NCBI GenBank assembly: GCA_026314275.1
Contig: CP111109.1
Span: forward strand, 4,153,518 to 4,217,517
Length of the DNA: 64,000 nucleotides
Direction of reading: 5' to 3'
DNA from: JAGOEY01 sp017997515
GTDB lineage: Bacteria > Pseudomonadota > Gammaproteobacteria > Burkholderiales > Burkholderiaceae_C
The notes beneath the pieces are model-generated. The model searched no databases and was not told the DNA's origin. It worked only from the letters and a program-made list of their open reading frames with translations. Position numbers and translations under genes: made by a program. Shown piece after piece: positions 34,487-41,985 of this stretch (position 1 is its first letter; every line of letters starts with the position of its first letter).

Positions 34487-35960
34487 TCTTACTGTGTCAC
34501 AAGAGTAGCTTTGGGCGCACCCTTCCACAGCAGGGGCACTGACCGAGACGGGCGATCAACTGGTAGCTCAGCCGATGGCGCAGGCTCGTGATCGATGTCG
34601 CCACGTGGCGCTGCGCGCGCAGGACTGCCGCGGGGGATGTAATCCTCGGGAAAGGCAGGCATCTGGCGTTCGATGAAGTTTTTTTTACCGCCGACAGGCT
34701 TGTCGACAACGAGGCGTTCTGCCATCAGGAACCCGTAGGCCGCGATGCTCAGGCAGGCGTGGTGGTGGAAGCCCCGCCAGCCACGTCCCTCGTAGTGGCC
34801 CAAGCCGAAGTCCTGCTTCAGGTCCTGGTAGTCCCGCTCGATGCGCCAGCGCTGATAGGTAGCTCTGACCAAGTCGGCTATGGGCGTGTCCTCGGGCAGC
34901 GTGGACAGGATGTACTTGCAGGGCTCGGCCTGATCCTTGGGCCATTCAATGAGCAACCATTGCAGCGGACGCAGCCTCGCCTTGCCGGCATTGCCGCCGG
35001 CGTGGCGCACGCGCAGTGCGGCGAAGCGCCCGCTGAGCGGCGCGTTGGTGCCTTCGCGCCAGGTGATGGTCTGGAATGCCCGTTCGGGCAAGGACATGGC
35101 CAAGGCCTTGACGCTCATCGGTTGCAACTCAGGAGTCCGGCGCGGCATCACCGGTGGCCGCCCTGTGCCGCTGTAGGGTACAGGTGGCAGCGGCTCAACC
35201 CCCGGAGCCCAAACCACCACCGCCGAGGTCACTCCCACAGCATAAGTCAGCCCCATGTCGCTCAAGGCCTGGCGGAAGGCGGTGTCCACGCCGTAGCCTG
35301 CGTCGGCCAGCACGCAATGGTGCGGAGCGCCGTCGGCCAGAAGCGCGCGCAATTGCTGCAAGGCGATTTGCGGTTTGGTCGCGAATTCCACATCCTCCGG
35401 TACACCGGCCCGGGCCTTGCGGCCCGCATCTGTCGCCCATTCCTCGGGCAGGTAGAGCTGCCACGCCACCGGAATGCTGCCTTGATCGCAGGCCAGCGAC
35501 ACGCTCACAGCCACCTGGCAGTTGTCCTGTTTGCCCAAAATCCCGCAGTATTGCCGGGCCACGCCTACTGAGTGTTTGCCCTTCTTCGGGAATCCGGTGT
35601 CGTCAATGATCCACCAGCCACCACGGCTGAAATCCATCTTCGGCACGACCCACTGACAAACCCGTCTGAGCATCTCGGCATCAGACCACTGCGCCTTGGC
35701 AACGAAATGATGCAGCGACTGATGCCTGGCGCTTGCATGCAGGGGATCAACGCGGGCTGCCATCGGCTCCACGCTCTTGCGTGCCAGCGGCAGCATCAAC
35801 CCTGTGCAATAGCCTCTGAGACCTGAGTGCCGATCTGAATGGCCAAGTCCATCGGCCAAATGTTCCAAGTACCGCTCAAACCGTTCGATGGCATCCATCA
35901 TTCCTCACGTAAAAAATGAAGAGGTCTCGATAATGCCATGATTTTATTGACACAGTAAGA
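34487..35960 (-). mobile_element. IS701-type insertion sequence, copy 2
   Basis: 1474 bp with the same TCTTACTG...CAGTAAGA ends as copy 1, inverted relative to it, flanked by TTAA (34483-34486 and 35961-35964). Near-identity to copy 1 indicates recent movement. Confidence 0.9.
34489..35901 (-). CDS. IS701-family transposase, copy 2
   Basis: A 470-residue DDE transposase identical to the first copy except for one residue around position 121 (Ile for Met). All catalytic segments (DDTGFPKKG, LADAGYG, ERDYQDLKQ) are intact, so both copies should be active if expressed. Confidence 0.93.
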   Translation of the reverse strand: MMDAIERFERYLEHLADGLGHSDRHSGLRGYCTGLMLPLARKSVEPMAARVDPLHASARHQSLHHFVAKAQWSDAEMLRRVCQWVVPKMDFSRGGWWIIDDTGFPKKGKHSVGVARQYCGILGKQDNCQVAVSVSLACDQGSIPVAWQLYLPEEWATDAGRKARAGVPEDVEFATKPQIALQQLRALLADGAPHHCVLADAGYGVDTAFRQALSDMGLTYAVGVTSAVVVWAPGVEPLPPVPYSGTGRPPVMPRRTPELQPMSVKALAMSLPERAFQTITWREGTNAPLSGRFAALRVRHAGGNAGKARLRPLQWLLIEWPKDQAEPCKYILSTLPEDTPIADLVRATYQRWRIERDYQDLKQDFGLGHYEGRGWRGFHHHACLSIAAYGFLMAERLVVDKPVGGKKNFIERQMPAFPEDYIPRGSPARAAPRGDIDHEPAPSAELPVDRPSRSVPLLWKGAPKATLVTQ

Positions 35961-35964
35961 TTAA

Positions 35965-37112
35965 GGCAACGCTGATCAAGTATCGGCATTGGAGTAATTT
36001 CGGGCAGCCCCGCCCAGTTTGGACGCAGCGCAGGCTGGGGTTGGCGGCCCAGAGGGCCTTGTACAGGCCCTTGAGCCCGTTTTTGGCCCCTACGGGCGCA
36101 CCTGTGCCATCAGCCTTTGGCGGCCGAGGAAGATGTTGGCCAGTGCCAGGGCAGTGAACGCCCGCGTGGCATTCTTGTGCAGCCCCACATAGCGCACCTT
36201 GCCAAAGCCCCACAGCCGCTTGATCACACCAAAGACATGCTCGACGCGGGCACGAATCCTGGATTTGTTGCGGTTCTTTGCACGAGCCACCTCATCAACG
36301 AGACCACCAGCGCGGCGCGTGCGCTGATTGGTGAAGTCTTTGGCGTTTGGAGCTTTACCCGCAATCAACGCCTTCTGACTGGCATAGGCTGAGTCGCCAT
36401 ACACGCGCCGCTCGTTGCCATGCAGCAGTTGTGGCAGCGGGTGCTTGTCATGCACGTTGGCGGCTGTGACGACGGCGCTGTGCGCCAAGCCGCTTTGGCT
36501 GTCCACGCCAATGTGCAGCTTCATGCCAAAGTACCACTGCTGGCCCTTCTTGGTCTGGTGCATCTCGGGGTCGCGTGCCTTGCCTGCATTCTTGGTTGAA
36601 CTGGGCGCGCCGATGATGGTGGCATCCACGATGGTGCCGGTATGGACCTTGAAGCCTCGCTGCTGCAACTCCTGCCCCACCTTGGCAAACAGTGCTTCGC
36701 CCAGTTTGTGCGCATTGAGGAGCTTGCGAAACTTCAAGATAGTGGTGGCGTCGGGTACGGGCTCACGGCCCAGGTCGATGCCTGCAAAGCGGCGCAGGTT
36801 GGCACTGTCGTACAGGGCTTCTTCACAAGCCAGATCGGCCAGGTTGAACCAATGCTGAATGAAGTGGATACGCAGCATGCGTTCCAGACCTATGGGTGGG
36901 CGGCCGTTGCCTGCCTTGGGGTAGTGTGGCTCGATGACCTCGCACAGGCTGAACCAGGGCACGATGGCCTCCATGGTTCTCAAGAACTCGTCGCGCCTGG
37001 TGGGCTTGCGGTAGTTCTCAAAGCTTTGGTCTGCGGCCATGGCGAGGGTTTGCTGCTTCATCGACCTGTAACGCAGCACCACGCAGGTGCGTGTACCTTA
37101 ATCAGCGTTGCC
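35965..37112 (-). mobile_element. IS5-type insertion sequence
   Basis: 1148 bp with ends GGCAACGCTGATCAAG and CTTAATCAGCGTTGCC and TTAA direct repeats (35961-35964, 37113-37116). The left TTAA is shared with IS701 copy 2. One transposase gene. Confidence 0.85.
36090..37061 (-). CDS. IS5-family transposase
   Basis: A 323-residue DDE transposase: N-terminal DUF772-type segment (PHYPKAGNGRPPIGLERMLRIHFIQHWFNLAD landmark), VDATIIGAPSS with the first Asp, YGDSAYASQ with the second and RARVEHVFGVIKR with the Glu. ATG 37061 (MKQQTLAM) matches the family start. The gene is intact. Confidence 0.93.
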   Translation of the reverse strand: MKQQTLAMAADQSFENYRKPTRRDEFLRTMEAIVPWFSLCEVIEPHYPKAGNGRPPIGLERMLRIHFIQHWFNLADLACEEALYDSANLRRFAGIDLGREPVPDATTILKFRKLLNAHKLGEALFAKVGQELQQRGFKVHTGTIVDATIIGAPSSTKNAGKARDPEMHQTKKGQQWYFGMKLHIGVDSQSGLAHSAVVTAANVHDKHPLPQLLHGNERRVYGDSAYASQKALIAGKAPNAKDFTNQRTRRAGGLVDEVARAKNRNKSRIRARVEHVFGVIKRLWGFGKVRYVGLHKNATRAFTALALANIFLGRQRLMAQVRP

Positions 37113-37287
37113 TTAACAGAATCGACCTGCGCCCCGCGGGCAGTTACAGGCACGCGCGTTGCACCGCTGAAATACGAACGCTTCTGATGCCAGTACGTAT
37201 GCAGAGCGCAGCGCCGGGGGCATTCCCCCCAAAGCGCCCGGTTCGCGCCATACTTCGCCCATTCAAAAACAACAAGAGGAACCCACG

Positions 37288-37764
37288 ATGCAGGGCAACA
37301 CACAGGTCATCGACTACTTCAAGGTTTTGTTGCGCGGCGAGCTGGCGGCACGCGACCAGTACTTCGCCCATTCGCGCATCTACGAAGACCAGGGTTTCAC
37401 CAAACTCTTCACCCGCCTCGACCACGAGATGCAGGAAGAAACCCAGCACGCCGACGCGCTGCTGCGCCGCATCCTGATGCTGGGTGGCCGCCCCGACATG
37501 CGCCCCAACCCCTTCACCCCCGGCGAGACGGTGCCCGAGATGCTGCAGAAAGACCTGGCCACCGAATACGAGGTGCGCGCCGCGCTGCGCGAAGGTATGG
37601 CCCTGTGTGAAAGTGTGGGCGACTATGTGAGCCGCGACATCCTGCTGGTGCAGCTGCGCGACACCGAGGAAGACCACGCCTACTGGCTGGAAAAACAAAT
37701 CGGCCTGATCGACAAGGTGGGCCTGCAGAACTACCTGCAGTCACAAACCGGGACAGTGGGCTAA
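37288..37764 (+). CDS. bfr: Bacterioferritin
   Basis: A 158-residue ferritin-like four-helix protein. Ferroxidase ligands Glu18, Glu51, His54, a Glu in the third helix (TEYEVRAALRE) and EEDH in the fourth are in place. Position 52, the haem-ligating Met of E. coli Bfr, is Thr here, so it may be a haem-free subunit. The ATG has an AGAGGAAC ribosome site. An IS5-type element ends 175 bases upstream and may have altered its promoter. Confidence 0.92.
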   Translation: MQGNTQVIDYFKVLLRGELAARDQYFAHSRIYEDQGFTKLFTRLDHEMQEETQHADALLRRILMLGGRPDMRPNPFTPGETVPEMLQKDLATEYEVRAALREGMALCESVGDYVSRDILLVQLRDTEEDHAYWLEKQIGLIDKVGLQNYLQSQTGTVG

Positions 37765-37798
37765 GCCCTGCCGGCGCCTCACAGCGAGGCTGATTTCA

Positions 37799-37860
37799 AG
37801 CAAAATTGGCCTCCAGCGCAATAGACACAAGCGCATAAAGCTATAAAAAATATAGCGTTA
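37799..37860. repeat. Dispersed palindromic repeat, bfr-lysR intergenic copy
   Basis: CCTCCAGCGCAATAG, AAGCGCATAAAGCTAT and an AT-rich end. It lies between convergent genes and could act as a transcript end. Confidence 0.5.
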
Positions 37861-38775
37861 TGGCGTTTCCCGCACAAAGCCGATAAAACGCTCCAGCGAC
37901 GGGCTCGGGCTGCCCTCGCGCCACACCAGGCTGGTCTCGCAGCCCGGTACCGCCAAGCCCTTGCCCCCAGCGCCCTGCCTGCCCAGCGCCCGGTACACCA
38001 CACCGGGCCGCTGGAACTGCCGCACACTTTCGGGCACCCAGGCCACACCCAAACCCGCGGAGACCAGGTTCACGATGGTCTGCATCTGGATGGCCTCCTG
38101 TGCCACCTGGGGTGAGTGCCCGGCCGCGTGGTACAGCGCAAAAATCGCGTCAAACAGCGACGGCACGATGCGGCGCGGGAAGATCACCAGCGGTTCCGCC
38201 AGCACGGCGTCCAGCGTCAACACCTGCGCAGCGGCCAGGGGATGCTGCTCCGGCAGCGCCAGCACTAGCGGCTCCTGCGCGATGCGGTGCCGCGCCAGGC
38301 CAGCGGGCGCAAAACCTGTCGCATGCAGCATAAAACCGGCGTCAATTTCATCACCTGCAAACGCCTGCAACTGCACGTCACCCGTGGCCTCGGTCAACTC
38401 CACGCGTACCTGGGGGTACAGCGCCCGAAAGCCGCGCAACCACTGCGGCAGCAGCGCAAACCCCACGGTGGACACAAAGGCCAGCCGCAGCCGCCCCAGC
38501 TCACCCGCCGCAGCGGCGCGAGCATGTTCGGGCAGCGCCTGCGCACGGGCCAGCAACTCCAGCACCTCGGGCAGCAGCGCCTGGCCCGTGGCCGTGAGAG
38601 CCACGCTGCGTTTGGTGCGGTCAAACAGGCGTACACCCAGCAGTTTTTCCAGCTGCACGATGGCCTGTGTCAACGGTGGTTGGGTCATGTGCAGGCGTGC
38701 AGCGGCGCGGCCAAAGTGCAGTTCCTCGGCCAGGGTGGCGAACTGGCGCCACAGCCGGAGCTCGATCTCTCTCAT
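37858..38775 (-). CDS. LysR-family transcriptional regulator
   Basis: A 305-residue regulator: helix-turn-helix in residues 1-60 (FATLAEELHFGRAAARLHMTQPPLTQAIVQLEKLLG landmark) and a periplasmic-binding-like effector domain. The AELHFGRAA pattern is that of LysR proteins controlling aromatic or amino-acid pathways. It is divergent from ilvD with a 121-base gap, so it may control ilvD; no effector can be named. Confidence 0.9.
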   Translation of the reverse strand: MREIELRLWRQFATLAEELHFGRAAARLHMTQPPLTQAIVQLEKLLGVRLFDRTKRSVALTATGQALLPEVLELLARAQALPEHARAAAAGELGRLRLAFVSTVGFALLPQWLRGFRALYPQVRVELTEATGDVQLQAFAGDEIDAGFMLHATGFAPAGLARHRIAQEPLVLALPEQHPLAAAQVLTLDAVLAEPLVIFPRRIVPSLFDAIFALYHAAGHSPQVAQEAIQMQTIVNLVSAGLGVAWVPESVRQFQRPGVVYRALGRQGAGGKGLAVPGCETSLVWREGSPSPSLERFIGFVRETP

Positions 38776-38896
38776 ACTTCAAATGAATTAATAGGCACTG
38801 AAAAATAGATTGGAAAGCATTTTCTGCTCGGCGCATACTTCTGGCTGCAAAAAATCCATAACTGCCCACTCCCAGGGCCCCCACGAGAGACGCTCC

Positions 38897-40588
38897 ATGG
38901 AAACCAAACCCATCCAGATCAACCGCCGCAGCGCCAACATCACCGAAGGCAAGTCGCGCGCCCCCAACCGCTCCATGTACTACGCCATGGGCTACCAGGA
39001 GGGTGACTTCAAGAAGCCCATGGTCGGTGTGGCCAACGGCCACAGCACCATCACGCCGTGTAACAGCGGCCTGCAGAAGCTGGCCGACGCGGCCATTGCC
39101 GGCATCGAAGAGGCTGGCGGCAACGCCCAGGTGTTCGGCACGCCCACCATCTCGGACGGCATGGCCATGGGCACCGAAGGCATGAAGTATTCGCTGGTCA
39201 GCCGCGAAGTCATCAGCGACTGCATCGAGACCTGTGTCGGCGGCCAGTGGATGGACGGCGTGCTGGTGGTCGGCGGCTGCGACAAGAACATGCCGGGCGG
39301 CATGATGGGCATGCTGCGCGCCAACGTACCGGCGATCTACGTGTACGGCGGCACCATCCTGCCGGGCCGCTACAAGGGCCAGGACCTGAACATCGTGAGC
39401 GTGTTTGAGGCCGTGGGCCAGAACGCCGCCGGCAACTTGAGCGACGAAGACCTGACCGAGATCGAACGCCGCGCCATCCCCGGCACCGGCTCGTGCGGCG
39501 GCATGTACACGGCCAACACCATGTCCAGCTCGTTCGAGGCGCTGGGCATGAGCCTGCCCTACTCGTCCACCATGGCGAACCCGCACGACGAGACGCAGAA
39601 CTCCGCCAAGGAATCGGCCAAGGTGCTCATCGAGGCCATCAAGAACGACCTGAAGCCACGCGATATCGTGACCAAGAAGTCCATCGAGAACGCCGTGGCC
39701 GTGATCATGGCCACCGGCGGCTCGACCAACGCGGTGCTGCACTTCCTGGCCATCGCCCACACGGCAGGCGTGGACTGGACCATCGACGACTTCGAGCGTA
39801 TGCGCAAGAAAGTGCCCGTCATTTGCGACCTCAAGCCCAGCGGCAAGTACCTGGCGGTCGACCTGCACAAGGCCGGCGGCATTCCACAGGTGATGAAGGT
39901 GCTGCTCGATGCAGGCCTGCTGAACGGCGACTGCATCACCATCACCGGCAAGACCATCGCCGAGACGCTGGCCGACGTGCCCGCGCTGCGCGCCGACCAG
40001 GACGTGATCCGCCCGATCGACAAGCCCATGTACGCCGAAGGCCACCTGGCTATCCTCAAGGGCAACCTGTCGCCCGAAGGCGCAGTCGCCAAGATCACGG
40101 GCCTGAAGAACCCCGTCATCACCGGCCCGGCCCGCGTGTTCGACGACGAGCAATCGGCGCTGGCTGCCATCCTGGCTGGCAAGATCGTCGCCGGCGACGT
40201 GATGGTGCTGCGCTACCTGGGCCCCAAGGGCGGCCCCGGCATGCCCGAGATGCTGGCCCCCACGGGTGCGCTGATCGGAGCCGGGCTGGGCGAAAGCGTG
40301 GGCCTGATCACCGACGGCCGCTTCTCCGGCGGCACCTGGGGCATGGTGGTCGGCCACGTGGCGCCCGAGGCGGCGGCGGGTGGCACGATTGCATTTGTGC
40401 AGGAAGGTGACTCGATCACGATCGACGCACGCAAGCTGCTGCTGGAGTTGCATGTGGACGACGCCACCATCGAAAAGCGCCGCCAAGCGTGGACGGCACC
40501 CAAACCACGTTACACGCGGGGTGTGCAGGCGAAGTTTGCCAACAACGCATCCACCGCCAGCAAGGGAGCGGTGCTGGACGACTACTGA
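38897..40588 (+). CDS. ilvD: Dihydroxy-acid dehydratase
   Basis: A 563-residue IlvD/Edd enzyme of branched-chain amino acid synthesis, dehydrating dihydroxy-isovalerate and dihydroxy-methylvalerate. Iron-sulfur cysteines are seen in TPCNSGL, VGGCDKNMPGG and GSCGGMYTANTM; GRFSGGTWGMVVGHVAPEA closes the active site. ATG 38897 is used; the extension to 38810 is not conserved-looking. A strong terminator follows. Confidence 0.95.
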   Translation: METKPIQINRRSANITEGKSRAPNRSMYYAMGYQEGDFKKPMVGVANGHSTITPCNSGLQKLADAAIAGIEEAGGNAQVFGTPTISDGMAMGTEGMKYSLVSREVISDCIETCVGGQWMDGVLVVGGCDKNMPGGMMGMLRANVPAIYVYGGTILPGRYKGQDLNIVSVFEAVGQNAAGNLSDEDLTEIERRAIPGTGSCGGMYTANTMSSSFEALGMSLPYSSTMANPHDETQNSAKESAKVLIEAIKNDLKPRDIVTKKSIENAVAVIMATGGSTNAVLHFLAIAHTAGVDWTIDDFERMRKKVPVICDLKPSGKYLAVDLHKAGGIPQVMKVLLDAGLLNGDCITITGKTIAETLADVPALRADQDVIRPIDKPMYAEGHLAILKGNLSPEGAVAKITGLKNPVITGPARVFDDEQSALAAILAGKIVAGDVMVLRYLGPKGGPGMPEMLAPTGALIGAGLGESVGLITDGRFSGGTWGMVVGHVAPEAAAGGTIAFVQEGDSITIDARKLLLELHVDDATIEKRRQAWTAPKPRYTRGVQAKFANNASTASKGAVLDDY

Positions 40589-40611
40589 ACCAAGTTTCAA
40601 GCTTCATAGCA

Positions 40612-40647
40612 AAAAAAGCCCGCAGCGTCAGCGCTGCGGGCTTTTTT
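40612..40647 (+). terminator. Rho-independent terminator after ilvD
   Basis: Stem GCCCGCAGCG/CGCTGCGGGC with a 4-base loop followed by six T; A run on the other side makes it work also for the convergent gene. Confidence 0.93.
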
Positions 40648-40669
40648 ATGTATGAATTCAGTGCGAAGC

Positions 40670-40912
40670 TCAGTGTGGCTTTTTGGGTGTGATCCCCATG
40701 GCTTCTTTGTGTTTGTCGATGCGGTCCTGCTTGCGCTTGTCCATCTTTTCCATCTCTTTGCGTTTGGTGTAACCCATGGAGTCGGCCCAGGCCCACCACG
40801 CAACGGTCAGCAGAAAAGGCGCAGCAATCACGTACCAGCTCCAGCTGGCCACGGGCCCCAGCTCCAGCACCTTCAAAGCCAGCAAAATCAGGCCGATTAC
40901 GAGTAAAAACAT
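40670..40912 (-). CDS. Small Trp-rich membrane protein (TIGR04438 type)
   Basis: An 80-residue protein: two hydrophobic segments (MFLLVIGLILLALKVLELGPVA, YVIAAPFLLTVAWWAWA landmarks) and a charged Lys-rich tail (KRKEMEKMDKRKQD). The pattern with WSW and WWAWAD is that of a small family common in Burkholderiales. Function unknown. Confidence 0.8.
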   Translation of the reverse strand: MFLLVIGLILLALKVLELGPVASWSWYVIAAPFLLTVAWWAWADSMGYTKRKEMEKMDKRKQDRIDKHKEAMGITPKKPH

Positions 40913-41014
40913 GTTTATTCTCCTGGTGCGCCAAACACCCCGAGGTTTTGCCTGCGCAAGCGAAACCCTACAATCACAGACCAACAATGTAACCGAATGC
41001 ACGGAAATTTCACG

Positions 41015-41320
41015 ATGAAACAATTTCTTATTACAGCTTTGGCTGCTTTCACCCTCTCAACACCCGCTTTGGCAGACCAGGCTTTGGCCACGGCCAAGAA
41101 CTGCATGGCCTGCCACGCCGTGGACAAAAAGGTGGTGGGCCCGTCCTTCAAGGATGTCGCGGCCAAATACGCCAAACAAAAAGACGCTGCCGACATGCTG
41201 GCCGCCAAAATCATCAAGGGTGGCTCCGGCGTCTGGGGCCCCGTGCCTATGCCCGCCAACGCCCAGGTCAACCCCGCTGATGCCAAAAAACTGGCGACAT
41301 GGATTCTGGCGACCAAATAA
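41015..41320 (+). CDS. Class I cytochrome c (c551/c552 type)
   Basis: A 101-residue periplasmic monohaem cytochrome. Signal peptide MKQFLITALAAFTLSTPALA, haem-binding CMACH at residues 32-36, VGPSFKDVAAKY and the axial Met in VPMPANAQV. It carries electrons in the periplasm to an oxidase or peroxidase; partner unknown. ATG 41015 gives a normal signal peptide; upstream ATG 40997 is less likely. Confidence 0.93.
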   Translation: MKQFLITALAAFTLSTPALADQALATAKNCMACHAVDKKVVGPSFKDVAAKYAKQKDAADMLAAKIIKGGSGVWGPVPMPANAQVNPADAKKLATWILATK

Positions 41321-41323
41321 GTC

Positions 41324-41803
41324 TTAAACCAGGTTTTTGCGCTCCAACCGGTCTTCCAGCTCACCCACATGGGCGGCCAGGCTGTTCTCTGTCTGCTCGG
41401 CGCGCTGGGCCAGGGTTTTTTCCAGCTGCTCCAGGCGAGCCAGCAGCGCGGTGTGCGCCTGGGTATCGGCCGCCGTGCTCTGCTGGCGTTGGGTGTCCAG
41501 GTAGTTGCGCAGCTCGGTGAAACGTGAGGCTTCGGCCTTGTCGGCCAGCTCACGCTGGGCCGACATTTCCTTGTTGTGGCGGCGTGCCTCCAGCATGACG
41601 GAGCTGTGCAGGTACACCACGTACGCAACAAAAACAGCCACCAACGCGGTGGTCAGCCCCAGCATGATGAGGCCCAGCGGAGCCTCCATGGTCGTGACCC
41701 CGAAGTTGATGGTGGACGGCGCAGACAGCGCCCCCCAGTTCAGTGCAGCCAGGGCAGCGGTCGCCAGGACGATGAGGGAAATGATGATGGTGCGAATGTG
41801 CAT
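41324..41803 (-). CDS. Two-helix membrane protein with coiled-coil tail (LapA-like)
   Basis: A 159-residue protein: two membrane helices near residues 5-22 and 43-68 as in LapA/DUF1049 proteins, then a 90-residue charged coiled coil (AQRELADKAEASRFTEL ... LARLEQLEKTLAQRAEQ). Facing cytochrome c gene tail to tail, three bases apart. The family is linked to lipopolysaccharide assembly or membrane scaffolding; role here unknown. Confidence 0.75.
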   Translation of the reverse strand: MHIRTIIISLIVLATAALAALNWGALSAPSTINFGVTTMEAPLGLIMLGLTTALVAVFVAYVVYLHSSVMLEARRHNKEMSAQRELADKAEASRFTELRNYLDTQRQQSTAADTQAHTALLARLEQLEKTLAQRAEQTENSLAAHVGELEDRLERKNLV

Positions 41804-41884
41804 GCAGCCTCCTTGTGATGGACACGAACGTAAACGTGCATTCTCCCCCACGACCGCGCGCCTTTGTCACACCTGCCCGTACCC

Positions 41885-41920
41885 ACAAAAAAAACCCGCC
41901 TTGTTCAGGCGGGTTTTTAA
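41885..41920 (-). terminator. Rho-independent terminator after acs
   Basis: Minus-strand stem AACCCGCC/GGCGGGTT with loop TGAACAA followed by a run of T. It lies 65 bases beyond the acs stop. Confidence 0.93.
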
Positions 41921-41931
41921 GCATTTTATGC

Positions 41932-41985
41932 CTATAGCGCCCATTCAGCGGGCGCAAGCAGCTATCAAAAACAGAGCAAAACTCA
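41932..41985. repeat. Dispersed palindromic repeat between acs and its terminator
   Basis: TATAGCGCCCATTCAGCGGGCGCAAGCAGCTATCAAAA: GCGCCC/GGGCGC stem plus the AAGCAGCTATCAAAA flank, close to the consensus of the family (shown here as blocks 41936-41974). Confidence 0.7.

Noticed and set aside
34588..35571. Open frame opposite the IS701 transposase (also at 31575-32558)
   Set aside because: Present in both copies only because the transposase is; no motif of its own.
38621..40600. 659-codon open frame opposite ilvD
   Set aside because: Antisense shadow of ilvD with low-complexity His/Gly/Val/Ala translation.
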